Assembly (NCBI RefSeq): GCF_002752675.1
Contig: NZ_CP024608.1
Location: 930,001-994,000, forward strand
Length of the DNA: 64,000 bases
Reading direction: 5' to 3'
Source: Massilia violaceinigra
GTDB taxonomy: Bacteria; Pseudomonadota; Gammaproteobacteria; Burkholderiales; Burkholderiaceae_D
A model generated the notes under the pieces. That model ran no database searches. It saw only the letters and a program-made list of their open reading frames with translations, and had not been told where the DNA came from. Positions 39,272 through 49,281 of this stretch are shown here, piece after piece; the first letter of the stretch is position 1; the number at the start of each line of letters is the position of its first letter. The translations under genes were made by a program, and so were the position numbers.

Positions 39272-39931
39272 TTAATTGTCCGGGAGGGTGAAGTCGTCGT
39301 GCACCGGCTTGCCGCCCAGCAGCTCGTCGAGGCGGCCGCGCAGGCTGCGCGCCATTTCGCTGCCCTTGGCCTTGAGCACCGCTTCCAGGTACTGCAGGCG
39401 CAGTGCGCGGAAGTCGTCGACGTTGTTGCACTTTTCCACCTTGAGCTGCAGCATGATGCCGCGCAGCCCGATCGTGCTCTTGATGGTCTGGTTATAGAAG
39501 TCGTACAGATGGCGAAAGCGCGTGGCGTCATCGAGCTGGCTCTCGGCCAGCGCTTGCGCGGACGGGGCGTCGGCGCTGGCAACCGCGGGCAGCGGCGCTG
39601 CGCCGTCGTCGTGCAGGTAGTCATGGTGGGCGCCCTCGGCCCCGGCCACGCGCCGCGCCACTTGGCGCGCACGCGCCGATGCCGGCAACTTGGGCGCTGC
39701 CGCCGCCGCCGGCTCTTCACCGCTGGCCAGGAAAATGTAGCCTTCTTGCAGTAATTCCTTGACGCTGTCCGCAGTCACGCCCACGCCGGCGAAATTGCGC
39801 AGCAAGTCCTCGAGCGAATGACGCCCGTCGATCATCACCAGGATCGTGCGCAAGCGCGACGACAGTTGATTCTTGCGTGTGGAAATTTCCTCTCGACCCT
39901 TGTCGGTCTTGTCGTACACCATTGTGCTCAT
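39272..39931 (-). CDS. Hypothetical protein with winged-helix-like N-terminus
   Basis: The 219-residue protein has a charged N-terminal ~70-residue region (DKTDKGREEISTRKNQLSSR, then TILVMIDGRHSLEDLLRNFA). This resembles a small regulatory or docking domain common in Oxalobacteraceae proteins of unknown function. An Ala/Pro linker and a helical C-terminus (about 125-219) follow. No enzyme motif is seen. The frame opens at 40135, but the ATG at 39931 has GGGGGC upstream and starts the conserved part. It may be part of a lineage-specific signalling family. Confidence 0.7.
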   Translation of the reverse strand: MSTMVYDKTDKGREEISTRKNQLSSRLRTILVMIDGRHSLEDLLRNFAGVGVTADSVKELLQEGYIFLASGEEPAAAAAPKLPASARARQVARRVAGAEGAHHDYLHDDGAAPLPAVASADAPSAQALAESQLDDATRFRHLYDFYNQTIKSTIGLRGIMLQLKVEKCNNVDDFRALRLQYLEAVLKAKGSEMARSLRGRLDELLGGKPVHDDFTLPDN

Positions 39932-40177
39932 GCTGCCCCCGGAATATGGTTTGATACCGCAGCCGGAAAATGGTTTGGAATTGCCGCGCGGATAGATTTT
40001 CTTGAGGATACACCACGTTACACTTTGCAGGAATGCCCGCACCGCTTTATTTGGTGCAGCGCGCAACAAGTGAGGTGTAAGTACAACGTTGCAACGGATA
40101 AAACCCCTCCGCGCCGGGCCGGCGGGGAGGGGCACCGGCCCCGTTCCGCGCAGGGAATGGACGGACTAAAACGCCGC

Positions 40178-40663
40178 TCAGGCCTGGCGTTTGTGCTTGC
40201 CGTGATGTCCGCGCCGCATGCTTTGCTCGTCAAAAACTTTCTTTTGCTCCGGCGTTAGTGTCGAATAGAAGGTGTTCAAGGCAGCCAGCCGGGTTTCCAT
40301 GGCCGCGACATGCTGCTTGGCCATTTCCAGCTGCTTTTCCATGCGCTCCGGCGCCGTCAGGCTGGCCCACTGGCCGCGTTCGCCACGAGCGGGGCGCTGG
40401 CCCGGTTTGCTGGCGGCGATGAACGCCGCCCAGGCCGGTTCCTGTGCCGCAGTAAGCTTGAGCTGGTCGTGCAGGCGCGCCTGGCGCGCGGCCATGTGCG
40501 CGGCCCGGTTGCCATGGTCGCCGTGGTGACCGCGGTGGGCTTCCACGCTGGTCGCTTTCGGGTTGACGCTCTCCTGTGCGTGTACGGCAACGGCGGCGCC
40601 GCCCATGCCCAGCACGGCAAGACTGATCACGAGGCTTTTGCGGACGGTATTGAGTACGTTCAT
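40178..40663 (-). CDS. Spy/CpxP-family periplasmic chaperone
   Basis: The 161-residue protein has a signal peptide (about 1-30, ending VAVHAQ), His-rich segments (HRGHHGDHG; RGHHGKHKRQA at the end) and the two LTxxQ repeats of the family, LTAAQEPAWAAF (about 70) and LTPEQKKVFDEQ (about 138). Spy and CpxP are small helical chaperones that protect periplasmic proteins, and CpxP damps its sensor kinase. The His-rich ends could bind metal. It is divergent from the OmpR-type regulator gene 175 bases away, like cpxP beside cpxRA. The frame opens at 40726; ATG 40663 has AGGAAA. Confidence 0.87.
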   Translation of the reverse strand: MNVLNTVRKSLVISLAVLGMGGAAVAVHAQESVNPKATSVEAHRGHHGDHGNRAAHMAARQARLHDQLKLTAAQEPAWAAFIAASKPGQRPARGERGQWASLTAPERMEKQLEMAKQHVAAMETRLAALNTFYSTLTPEQKKVFDEQSMRRGHHGKHKRQA

Positions 40664-40837
40664 GGCGTTTCCTTTTGGATGAATGGTGCGGGGTGCATCT
40701 GCATCATGTTCCCGGCATGTTTCCAAGCCGTGTCCGCTGCCAAAGAGTTTGTATCAATATGTATCGGCGCCATGGCAATATACATGACGATACAAAACCG
40801 CTATCCGGGCCCTCGCTAAGTGGTGATAATTGCGGAC

Positions 40838-41566
40838 ATGGATACTCCTTCTACCATTCTCATCGTTGACGACGACCGCGACATCCGTTCGCTGCTGGCC
40901 GATTACCTCGAATCGAACGGCTACCGCGCCCTGGCCGCGGCCGACGGCACGGCCATGTGGAAGACGCTCGACGAAGCGCGTCCCGACCTGATCGTGCTCG
41001 ACCTGAACCTGCCCGGCGACGACGGCCTGACCCTGTGCCGCAAGCTGCGCGCCACGTCGACCCTGCCGGTCATCATGCTCACCGCCCGCAACGAGCCGCT
41101 CGACCGCATCCTGGGCCTGGAAATGGGCGCCGACGATTACCTGCCCAAGCCGTTCGAGCCGCGCGAGCTGCTGGCGCGCATCCGCAGCGTGCTGCGCCGC
41201 AGCCACGCCATGCCGTCCAACGCGCCGTCCGACAATGCCCAGCAGATGCGCTTTGCCGGCTGGACCCTGGACCTGACCGCGCGCCACCTGCTCAATCCCG
41301 AGGGCATCGTCATCATGCTCTCCGGCGCCGAATTCCGCCTGCTGCGCGTGTTCCTCGAGCATCCCAACCGCGTGCTCAACCGCGACCAGCTGCTCAACCT
41401 GACCCAGGGCCGCGACGCCGATCCTTTCGACCGCTCGATCGACATCCAGATCAGCCGCCTGCGCCAGAAGCTCGGCGAGGATGCGCGCCTGCCGCAGATC
41501 ATCAAGACGGTGCGCAACGGCGGCTACGTGCTGGCCGGCCAGGTGACGGTGGAGCCCGGCACGTGA
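40838..41566 (+). CDS. OmpR-family response regulator
   Basis: The 242-residue regulator has a receiver domain with the acidic pocket DDD (11-13), phosphoacceptor Asp55 (IVLDLNLPG), Thr in MLTARNEP and Lys in YLPKPFEPRE, then a winged-helix DNA-binding domain (RSIDIQISRLRQKLGEDARL). GTG at 40820 is an alternative start; the ATG at 40838 begins at the conserved edge. Its end overlaps the kinase gene by 4 bases. It likely controls the divergent Spy-like gene and the downstream RND pump, but no binding repeats were confirmed. Confidence 0.92.
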   Translation: MDTPSTILIVDDDRDIRSLLADYLESNGYRALAAADGTAMWKTLDEARPDLIVLDLNLPGDDGLTLCRKLRATSTLPVIMLTARNEPLDRILGLEMGADDYLPKPFEPRELLARIRSVLRRSHAMPSNAPSDNAQQMRFAGWTLDLTARHLLNPEGIVIMLSGAEFRLLRVFLEHPNRVLNRDQLLNLTQGRDADPFDRSIDIQISRLRQKLGEDARLPQIIKTVRNGGYVLAGQVTVEPGT

Positions 41567-42927
41567 AGGCCTTCTTCGGTTCGATGACCGGGCGCGTGTT
41601 CCTCACGCTGCTGCTCGGCGTCGTCATCACGGCCGTGCTGACCCAGCTGCTGGCCGAAAACGAACGCCAGCGCGTGATCGAAGCCTTCCGCGACCAGCAC
41701 GCCATGGACCGCGCCGAACAACTGATCACCGCCACCGAAACCGTGCCCGCCTCGGCCCGCCTGGCCTATCTGTCGGCGGCCAACCGCCCCGGCATCCAAT
41801 TGGTCGTCATCAGCGACGAGCTGCCGGTCAAGCCGGCCCCATCGCCCTTCACGGCGGCGCTGGCGGTGCGCATGGGGCCGCAGTACAAGCTGGCCACCAT
41901 CGCGGCCCGGCCCGCCGCCTGCGACGTGCCGCGCATCCAGAACAGCATGTTCGGGCCGACCGAGTCGCAATGGAAGGGCGTGTGCGAGAGCATCAACGTG
42001 CGCCTGCGCGATGGCGAACTGCTGCGCTTGCTGGTGCTGCCGCCGCCGCCCTCGGTCATCGCGCACGAGACCGATTACCGCATGATCATCGGCATGTTCC
42101 TGGTCAGCATCGCCTTCCTCGCCTACCTGGTCGCGCGCATGACCACGCGTCCGCTCAAGCAGCTGGCGCAGGCCGCCAAGGACCTGGGCAACGACATCAA
42201 CCATCCGCCGCTGCAACTTTCGGGCGCGAGCGAGATCCGCCAGGCCAGCGCGGCGTTCAACGCCATGCAGGCGCGCATACGCCAGTACATTTTCCAGCGC
42301 ACCCAGATGCTGGCGGCCATCACCCACGACCTGCAAACGCCCTTGACACGGATGCGCCTGCGCCTCGAAAAAGTCGGCGACGGCGAACTGCGCGACCGCC
42401 TCGTGGGCGATTTGTCGGCCATGCAGGAAATGGTGCGCGAAGGCCTCGATCTGGCGCGCAGCACCGACACCACTGAAGCGATGCAGGCGCTCGACCTCGA
42501 TTCGCTGCTCGACAGCGTGACTTGCGACGCCACCGACGCCGGCCAGCAGGTAGCCGTCCACGGCCACGCCGGCATGGCCCTGCTGGGACGCCCGATGGCG
42601 CTGCGGCGCTGCCTGGTCAACCTGATCGACAACGCCGTCAAGTACGGCCAGCGCGCCTTTGTCACGGTGGAGGCGGGCGCCGGCGCGGCGCGCATCCGCG
42701 TGCGCGACAATGGCCCCGGCATCGCCCCGGGCGAACTGGCGCGCGTGTTCGAGCCGTTCTACCGCGTCGAAACATCGCGTTCGCGCGAATCCGGCGGTAC
42801 CGGGCTGGGCCTGACGATCGCCCGCAATATCGCCGAGCAGCACGGCGGCAGCATCGCGCTGGTCAACCATCCGGAGGGCGGCCTGGAGGTCACCCTGGTC
42901 CTGCCGGAGTATTACGCCGGCAAATAG
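41563..42927 (+). CDS. EnvZ-type sensor histidine kinase
   Basis: The 454-residue kinase has two membrane segments (about 11-31 and 167-187) around a periplasmic sensor, a HAMP domain, a dimerisation domain with His255 (AAITHDLQTPLTRMRLRLEK) and an ATPase domain with LVNLIDNAVKYG, RVRDNGPGIAPGE and GGTGLGLTIARNIAE. The start is GTG overlapping the regulator stop (GTGA); ATG 41584 is an alternative. The periplasmic part contains Cys-Asp and a later Cys (PAACDVPRI; KGVCESINV), perhaps a disulfide. Confidence 0.92.
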   Translation: MKAFFGSMTGRVFLTLLLGVVITAVLTQLLAENERQRVIEAFRDQHAMDRAEQLITATETVPASARLAYLSAANRPGIQLVVISDELPVKPAPSPFTAALAVRMGPQYKLATIAARPAACDVPRIQNSMFGPTESQWKGVCESINVRLRDGELLRLLVLPPPPSVIAHETDYRMIIGMFLVSIAFLAYLVARMTTRPLKQLAQAAKDLGNDINHPPLQLSGASEIRQASAAFNAMQARIRQYIFQRTQMLAAITHDLQTPLTRMRLRLEKVGDGELRDRLVGDLSAMQEMVREGLDLARSTDTTEAMQALDLDSLLDSVTCDATDAGQQVAVHGHAGMALLGRPMALRRCLVNLIDNAVKYGQRAFVTVEAGAGAARIRVRDNGPGIAPGELARVFEPFYRVETSRSRESGGTGLGLTIARNIAEQHGGSIALVNHPEGGLEVTLVLPEYYAGK

Positions 42928-43010
42928 CTGCGCCCGCCGGCACCGTCATCGCTTACCATTGAACTGAACCGATCATAAAAAGCCGCCCGCAGTGGCGACC
43001 AGGGACACGC

Positions 43011-44204
43011 ATGAAAAAGAAGAGCATCGTCATCATCGTCGGCCTCGCCGTCCTCATCGGCGCCGGCGCATGGTATCTGGGCCGGGGCGGGGAGAGCGCC
43101 GCTCCGGGCGAGCAGCAGGCCGGGACCCCTGCCGCGGGCGAGAAGAACGGCAAGGGCGGCGCCCAGCCGCCGGCCATCGTCAACGTGGTGGCGCCGCAGC
43201 GCCAGGACGTGCCGGTGGTGCTGCAGGCCAATGCCAGCGTGACGCCGGTCAGCACGGTCGACCTGCATCCGCAAACGACCAGCACGATCCGCAAGGTGCA
43301 TATCAAGGAAGGCCAGTTCGTCAAGGCCGGGGAATTGATGTTCTCGCTCGACGACCGCAGCGAGCGCGCCAATATCGACAAGGCGCGCGCCCAGATGGCG
43401 CGCGACGCCGCCACCTTCGCCGACCTGGAGCGCCAGTACAAGCGCAGCGAGGAATTGTTCGCGCAAAAATTCATCGCCCAGAGCGCCGTCGACACCCTCA
43501 AGAGCCAGCGGGACTCGGCGCGCGCGCTGGTCGGCGCCGGCCAGGCCGCGCTCCAGGCCGAGCAGGTCAACGCCAGCTACAGCGCCATCCGCGCGCCGAT
43601 GGCGGGCCGGGTCGGGGCCATCAATGTGTTCCCGGGCAGCCTGGTGCAGTTGTCGACCTCGCTGACCACCATCACCCAGCTCGACCCCATCAACATCGCG
43701 TTCAGCGTGCCGGAAGCGGCGCTGGGCGAGCTGCTGGCCGCGCAAAAGAGCGGCGCGGTCACGGTCGAGGCGCTCGGCACGGCTGGCGCCAAGGCGGCCA
43801 GCGGCAAGCTCAGCTTCATCGACAATACGGTCGATCCGCTGGCCGGCTCGATCAAGGTCAAGGCCCTGTTCGACAACAAGGCCACCAGCCTGTGGCCGGG
43901 CCAGTACGTCACCGCGCGCGTGACGGTGCAGACCATCAGGAACGCGGTGGTGATCCCGCAGGCGGCCATCATCAGCAACAGCCGCGGCACCTTCGTGTAC
44001 GTGGTCGATGCCGATCAAAGCGCGAAACAGGTGCCGGTGACGCGCCTGCACGCCTTCGGCGTGAACGCGGCCGTCTCGGGCTTGAACGGCGATGAAAAGG
44101 TCATCACCGAGGGCAAGCAGAATCTGCGTCCGGGAGGCAAGGTCAAGCTGGCCGAGGCCGCCAATCCGGCACGCGCCGGCAAGAGCGCGGTGGCGGCACA
44201 ATGA
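43011..44204 (+). CDS. RND efflux periplasmic adaptor (membrane fusion protein)
   Basis: The 397-residue protein has an N-terminal membrane anchor (about 5-22), a Gly/Ala-rich linker, a split lipoyl domain (VTPVSTVDLHPQTTSTIRKV; YSAIRAPMAGRVGAI), a helical hairpin (about 125-185) and beta-barrel domains, typical of adaptors that bridge an inner-membrane pump to an outer-membrane channel. No lipobox is seen. AGGGA precedes the ATG 84 bases after the kinase gene, so it is probably in the same transcript, and its end overlaps the pump gene by 4 bases. Confidence 0.92.
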   Translation: MKKKSIVIIVGLAVLIGAGAWYLGRGGESAAPGEQQAGTPAAGEKNGKGGAQPPAIVNVVAPQRQDVPVVLQANASVTPVSTVDLHPQTTSTIRKVHIKEGQFVKAGELMFSLDDRSERANIDKARAQMARDAATFADLERQYKRSEELFAQKFIAQSAVDTLKSQRDSARALVGAGQAALQAEQVNASYSAIRAPMAGRVGAINVFPGSLVQLSTSLTTITQLDPINIAFSVPEAALGELLAAQKSGAVTVEALGTAGAKAASGKLSFIDNTVDPLAGSIKVKALFDNKATSLWPGQYVTARVTVQTIRNAVVIPQAAIISNSRGTFVYVVDADQSAKQVPVTRLHAFGVNAAVSGLNGDEKVITEGKQNLRPGGKVKLAEAANPARAGKSAVAAQ

Positions 44205-47200
44205 ATCTGTCCGAACTGTGTATCCGGCGCCCCGTCATGGTGGTGCTGCTTTCGCTGAGCATGATCCTGGTGGGCGTGCTGTCGTACATGGCCATTCCGG
44301 TCGCCGCGCTGCCCAGCTATAACACCCCGGTCATCAACGTCCAGGCCAACCTGTCCGGCGCCAGCCCGGAAACCATGGCCTCGTCGGTCGCGCTGCCGCT
44401 CGAAAAGCAGTTTTCGACCATCGCCGGCATCAACCTCATCACCTCCACCAGCACCCAGGGCCAGACTTCGCTGACCCTGGAATTCGACCCCAGCATCGAT
44501 GTCAACGTGGCCGCCATCGACGTCCAGGCCGCGCTGCTGGGCGCCCAGCGCCAGTTGCCGCAAGAGATGACGGAACTGCCGTCCTACCGCAAGGTCAACC
44601 CGGCCGACGCGCCGGTGCTGTTCATGGCCATGACCTCGCCCTCGATGAACCTGTCGGAACTGAACGACTACGCCGAAAACCTGGTCGCCCCCAGCCTGTC
44701 GACCCTGCCCGGCGTGGCCCAGGTGACGGTCAACGGCCAGAAGCGCTTCGCGGTGCGGGTGCGCGCCAAGGCCGACCTGATGAACGCGCGCAACCTGTCG
44801 ATGGACGAGCTGGCGCTGGCGCTGCGCGCCGCCAACTCGAATGCGCCGCTCGGCGTGCTTGACGGCCCGAGCCAGACCATGACCATCCAGGGCAATGCCC
44901 AGCTGATGAACGCGGCCGCGTTTTCCGACCTGATCGTGGCCACCCGCAATGGCGAGCCGGTGCGCCTGAAAGACGTGGCTTCGGTCGAAGACAGTTACCA
45001 GTCGGTGAAAGCGGCCGGCAGCTACAACGGCGAGCGCTCGATCGTGCTGCTGGTGCAGCGCCAGCCCAACGCCAACACGGTGCAGGTGGTCGACGCCGTG
45101 CGCCAGCTGCTGCCGCGCTTCCAGGCCCAGTTGCCCGCCTCGATCAAGATCACGCTGGTCAACGACCGTTCGGTGTCGATCCGCGAAGCCATCCACGACG
45201 TCAACCTGACCCTGGCCGGCACCGTGGCGCTGGTGGTGCTGGTGATCTTCCTGTTCCTGCACCGCGCCGCCGCCACTTTCATTCCGGCCGTCACCATGCC
45301 GATTTCCCTGCTGGGCGCCTTGTCGCTGCTGTACGCCTTCGGCTACAGCCTCGACAACGTGTCCCTGCTCGGCATCACCCTGGCCGTCGGCCTGGTGGTC
45401 GACGACGCCATCGTGGTGCTGGAAAACATCGTGCGCCACATCGAAATGGGCAAGAAGCCGGTCGAGGCCGCCTTGGTCGGGTCGCGCGAAATGGGCTTTA
45501 CCATCGTCTCGATTTCGATTTCGCTGGTGGCCGTGTTCATCCCGATCTTCTTCATGCCGGGCGTGATCGGCCTGCTGTTCCACGAATTCGCGGTGGTGGT
45601 CGGGCTGTCGGTGCTGGTGTCGGCGCTGGTGTCGTTGACCTTGGTGCCGATGCTGGCCAGCCGCCTGCTGCCGGCCCATTCGGAGCAAGAGGGCGGCGAG
45701 AAGAGCTTTATCGGACGCCACTTCGAGGCGGGCTTTGCGCGCGTGCGCGATGGTTACGCGCGCTCGCTCGACCTGGCGCTGGCGCACCGCTTCATCGTGC
45801 TGGCGGTCGCCGTCGGCACGTTCGTTTTGACGATCATCCTGTACACCACCATTCCCAAGGGCTTTTTCCCCGAGGAAGACCTGGGCCAGCTGCGCATGAC
45901 CATCGAAGCGGCCGAGGATACCTCGACCGACGCCATGCTGATCCTGCAGGAAAAAGTGGTGGCCGTGATCCGTGCCGACCCGAGCGTGCAGGATGTGACG
46001 TCCTTCACCGGCGGCGGCAACACCGGACGCGGCTTCATCGCCCTGAAACCGCGCGACCAGCGCGTGAAAATGCCGCAGGTGGTCGAGCGTTTGCGCAAGG
46101 CCACGCGCCAGGTGGCGGGCGTGTCGGTGTTCCTCTCGCCGATCCAGAACCTGCAGCTGGGCGGACGGCCCAGCAAGAGCCGCTACCAGTACACGCTGCA
46201 AAGCGTCAGTTCCGACGCGCTGGGCGACTGGGCCAACAAATACCTGGAGCGCATGCGCGCCGACCCAAGCTTCCGTGACGTCACCAGCGATTCCCAGAAC
46301 CGCGGCCTGCAAGCGACCCTGAAGATCGACCGCGACAAGGCCAACGCCATGGGAGTGCAGATCGCCGACGTGCGCACCGCCCTGTACGCGGCCTTCGGCG
46401 AGCGCCAGGTCTCGACCATCTATTCGGCCGCCGCCAGCTACAACGTGATCCTGGAAGCCGAACTGGCCGACCGCCAGTCGGAAGACGCCGTGGGGCGCGT
46501 CTCGGTGCGCAGCAAGGGCGGCCAGCTGGTGCAGTTGTCGAGTTTTGCGACGGTCGAGCGCACCGTGGGGCCGACCTCGGTCAATCACCAGGGCCAGCTG
46601 CAGGCGATCACCCTGTCGTTCAACCTGGGCGCCGACGTGCCGCTGGGCGTGGCCACTGGCAAGATCGACAAGATGGGCGTGGACATGAAACTGCCGGCCT
46701 CGGTCATCACCAAATACGGCGGCGACGCGGCCGTGTTCCAGGATTCGCAGTCGAGCCAGATCATCCTGATCGTGGCCGCGCTCGGCGTCATCTACGTGCT
46801 GCTGGGCGTGCTGTACGAGAGCTTCATCCACCCGCTGACCATCCTGGCCGGCTTGCCCTCGGCCGCCGTCGGCGCGCTGCTGACCTTGCGCATCTTCGGG
46901 CTGGACCTGACCATGATCGCCATTATCGGTATTCTGATGCTGATCGGGATCGTCAAGAAAAACGCCATCATGATGATCGACTTCGCCCTGCACGCCCAGC
47001 GCAACGAGGGCTTGAGTCCGGCCGAGGCGATCCGCGAAGCCTGCATCCTGCGCCTGCGCCCGATCCTCATGACCACCCTGGCCGCGCTGATGGGCGCGCT
47101 GCCGATCGCGCTCGGCCTGGGCGCCGGCGCCGAACTGCGCCAGCCGCTCGGACTGGCCGTGGTCGGCGGCTTGCTGTTTTCGCAAGTCATCACGCTCTAC

Positions 47201-47293
47201 ATCACCCCCGTGATCTACCTGTTCCTCGACAAGTACAGCGGCAGCGGACCGATGACCGATGCCCAGCTGGCCACCCTGGAAAAGGCGCATTGA
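44201..47293 (+). CDS. RND-family efflux pump, inner-membrane subunit
   Basis: This 1030-residue proton-driven pump of the HAE1 type resembles the MdtB/MdtC/MuxB group. It has the 12-helix duplicated layout, a start NLSELCIRRPVMVVLLSLSM, the paired acidic residues of helix 4 (GLVVDDAIVVLENI, about 397-410) and the helix 10 basic residue in IGIVKKNAIMMIDFAL. The long periplasmic loops would bind drugs or metabolites. No outer-membrane channel gene lies nearby, so it should use a TolC-like protein encoded elsewhere. The substrate is unknown. Confidence 0.93.
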   Translation: MNLSELCIRRPVMVVLLSLSMILVGVLSYMAIPVAALPSYNTPVINVQANLSGASPETMASSVALPLEKQFSTIAGINLITSTSTQGQTSLTLEFDPSIDVNVAAIDVQAALLGAQRQLPQEMTELPSYRKVNPADAPVLFMAMTSPSMNLSELNDYAENLVAPSLSTLPGVAQVTVNGQKRFAVRVRAKADLMNARNLSMDELALALRAANSNAPLGVLDGPSQTMTIQGNAQLMNAAAFSDLIVATRNGEPVRLKDVASVEDSYQSVKAAGSYNGERSIVLLVQRQPNANTVQVVDAVRQLLPRFQAQLPASIKITLVNDRSVSIREAIHDVNLTLAGTVALVVLVIFLFLHRAAATFIPAVTMPISLLGALSLLYAFGYSLDNVSLLGITLAVGLVVDDAIVVLENIVRHIEMGKKPVEAALVGSREMGFTIVSISISLVAVFIPIFFMPGVIGLLFHEFAVVVGLSVLVSALVSLTLVPMLASRLLPAHSEQEGGEKSFIGRHFEAGFARVRDGYARSLDLALAHRFIVLAVAVGTFVLTIILYTTIPKGFFPEEDLGQLRMTIEAAEDTSTDAMLILQEKVVAVIRADPSVQDVTSFTGGGNTGRGFIALKPRDQRVKMPQVVERLRKATRQVAGVSVFLSPIQNLQLGGRPSKSRYQYTLQSVSSDALGDWANKYLERMRADPSFRDVTSDSQNRGLQATLKIDRDKANAMGVQIADVRTALYAAFGERQVSTIYSAAASYNVILEAELADRQSEDAVGRVSVRSKGGQLVQLSSFATVERTVGPTSVNHQGQLQAITLSFNLGADVPLGVATGKIDKMGVDMKLPASVITKYGGDAAVFQDSQSSQIILIVAALGVIYVLLGVLYESFIHPLTILAGLPSAAVGALLTLRIFGLDLTMIAIIGILMLIGIVKKNAIMMIDFALHAQRNEGLSPAEAIREACILRLRPILMTTLAALMGALPIALGLGAGAELRQPLGLAVVGGLLFSQVITLYITPVIYLFLDKYSGSGPMTDAQLATLEKAH

Positions 47294-47385
47294 TATTTCC
47301 GGGCGGGATTTAATTGACTGGAAACAACACGATCTTTCGACCGCCTGCCACCATGGAACCTGCATTTCATTGACAGGCGGCCACC

Positions 47386-49281
47386 ATGAAACGTTACAGC
47401 GTCACCCTCATCGGCATGGGCCCGCGCGGCCTGTCCATTCTCGAACGCATCGCCGCGTTTGCGCGCGCGCACAACACGCCGCTGCAAGTCAATCTGATCG
47501 AGCCGGGCGAGTGCGGGCCCGGGGTGCACTCGCCGAACCAGCCGCAGCACCTCCTGATCAATACCGTGGCCAGCCAGGTCACCATTTTCCCCTTCCGCGA
47601 GGCGGTCGAACTGGCCCCGGTCTGCGCCACGCCCTCGCTGACCGAATGGGCGCGCGACGAAGGCTACCGCCGCTTCGGCGAGCAGTTCGTGCAGGTGGTG
47701 CCGGGGGAAGAGGGCGGCACCGCCATCACCGAGTCCGACTACCTGCCGCGCCAGCTGCTGGGGCGCTACCTGATCTGGGCCTACGACACCATCCGCGCGG
47801 CCCTGCCGCCGACGGTGACGCTGACCCACCTGCGGCACCGCGCCATCGACATGTTCCAGATGCCGGACGGCAGCTTCATGGTGGAACTCGACAGCGGCTT
47901 TTCGGTCAGCAGCGATTTTGTCTTCCTGACCACCGGCCACAGCCGCAATAACCTGACCGACGAGGAAGCCTGGTGCCACAAGTTTGCCCAGGACCACGCG
48001 CGCTACAACGGCAAGCTGGCCTTCATCCGCCACGTGTATCCGCTCGACAAGCTGGTCGGCATCGCCAGCGACGCCCGGGTCGCCATCGAAGGGCTGGGCC
48101 TGACGGCGCACGATGTGGTTTCGCAGCTGACGGTGGGCCGGGGCGGGCGCTTCGAGCCGGCCGGCAGCGGCCTGCGCTACGTCCGCTCGGGACGCGAGCC
48201 GGCGCTGATGCTGTTTTCGCGCAAATGCCTGCCGGCGGCGGCGCGCGGCGTCAACCAGAAAGGCTTGAATGGGCGCCACCAGGCGCGCTTTTTCACGCGC
48301 GACGCGGTGCGCACCCTGCGCCAGCAAGCCCAGCGCGAGCGCGGCAGCCCCCAGCTCGACTTCGACCGCGAACTGCTGCCGCTGCTGATGCAGGAAATGG
48401 GCTGCGCCTGGCGCAGCGCGCTGGGGCGTCCCGTGCCCGAGGGCGCGGCGTACGAGCTTGGCGCCGAGGAGCGCGCCGCGCTCGAGGGCATGCTGTTTCC
48501 CCTGCAGGGACGCAGTTTTGCCAACGCCGACGATTTTTCGACCTTTTTCACCTGCGTGATCGCCGACGACCTGTCGGAAGCGCGGCGCGGCAACCAGGGC
48601 AGCCCGGTCAAGGCCGCGGCCGACGTGCTGCGCGACGCCCGCACCGTGCTGCAGGACATGATCGAGCATGGCGGCCTGACCGCTTCATCGCACCGCAAGT
48701 TCCTCAGTGTGTATAACCCGGCCATCAACCGCGTCACCTTCGGCCCGCCCAGCCATCGCAACGAGCAATTGCTGGCGCTGATCGAAGCCGGCGTGCTGAG
48801 CGTGGCGGCCGGCCCCAACGCGGCCATCCGCATCGACGAAGACCTTTCCCAGTTCGCCCTGCACACGCGCTTCGCCTCCGGCGCGGCGATCCAGCACGTC
48901 GATGCGCTGATCGTGGCCCGGCTCGACGTCTTCTCGCCCGAGACCGACGAAAGTGCGCTGATCCGCAACCTGCTCAAGCGCGGCACCATCCGGCCCTTTT
49001 ACAACGGCACCTTCCACCCGGGCGGGGTCGACATCGACCAGGCCAACCATCCGCTCGACAGCGCGGCGCGCCCGGTCGGCAACCTGTGGGCGCTCGGCTA
49101 CCTGGTCGAAGGCCCCCATTACTATACCCACGCCCTGCCACGGCCCCGGATGCACTCGCGCCACGTGCTCGACGCCGAACGCTGCGTGCGCGAACTGTTC
49201 GGCCAGCTGGAAGAGCGCGCCAACGCGCGGCGCCCGCTGCGTCCACGGGTCCTGGCGGCCGCCGAACGCGCCACCACCTGA
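47386..49281 (+). CDS. FAD/NAD(P)-binding protein
   Basis: The 631-residue protein starts with a dinucleotide-binding Rossmann motif, VTLIGMGPRGLSILERIA (about 6-23; GxGxxG), as in the NAD_binding_9 family of flavoproteins. A C-terminal NPAINRVTFGPPSHRN and a late GYLVEGPHYYTHALPRPRMH segment fit the same family. The reaction is unknown. It is cytosolic, with no membrane segment. It follows the RND pump after 92 bases and may be separately transcribed. An inverted cgcctg/caggcg repeat lies just before it. Confidence 0.85.
   Translation: MKRYSVTLIGMGPRGLSILERIAAFARAHNTPLQVNLIEPGECGPGVHSPNQPQHLLINTVASQVTIFPFREAVELAPVCATPSLTEWARDEGYRRFGEQFVQVVPGEEGGTAITESDYLPRQLLGRYLIWAYDTIRAALPPTVTLTHLRHRAIDMFQMPDGSFMVELDSGFSVSSDFVFLTTGHSRNNLTDEEAWCHKFAQDHARYNGKLAFIRHVYPLDKLVGIASDARVAIEGLGLTAHDVVSQLTVGRGGRFEPAGSGLRYVRSGREPALMLFSRKCLPAAARGVNQKGLNGRHQARFFTRDAVRTLRQQAQRERGSPQLDFDRELLPLLMQEMGCAWRSALGRPVPEGAAYELGAEERAALEGMLFPLQGRSFANADDFSTFFTCVIADDLSEARRGNQGSPVKAAADVLRDARTVLQDMIEHGGLTASSHRKFLSVYNPAINRVTFGPPSHRNEQLLALIEAGVLSVAAGPNAAIRIDEDLSQFALHTRFASGAAIQHVDALIVARLDVFSPETDESALIRNLLKRGTIRPFYNGTFHPGGVDIDQANHPLDSAARPVGNLWALGYLVEGPHYYTHALPRPRMHSRHVLDAERCVRELFGQLEERANARRPLRPRVLAAAERATT

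Noticed and set aside
44015..47365. 1116-residue open frame antisense to the RND pump
   Set aside because: It is His/Arg/Gln-rich low-information sequence opposite a clear RND gene; high GC content at codon third positions keeps the antisense frame open.
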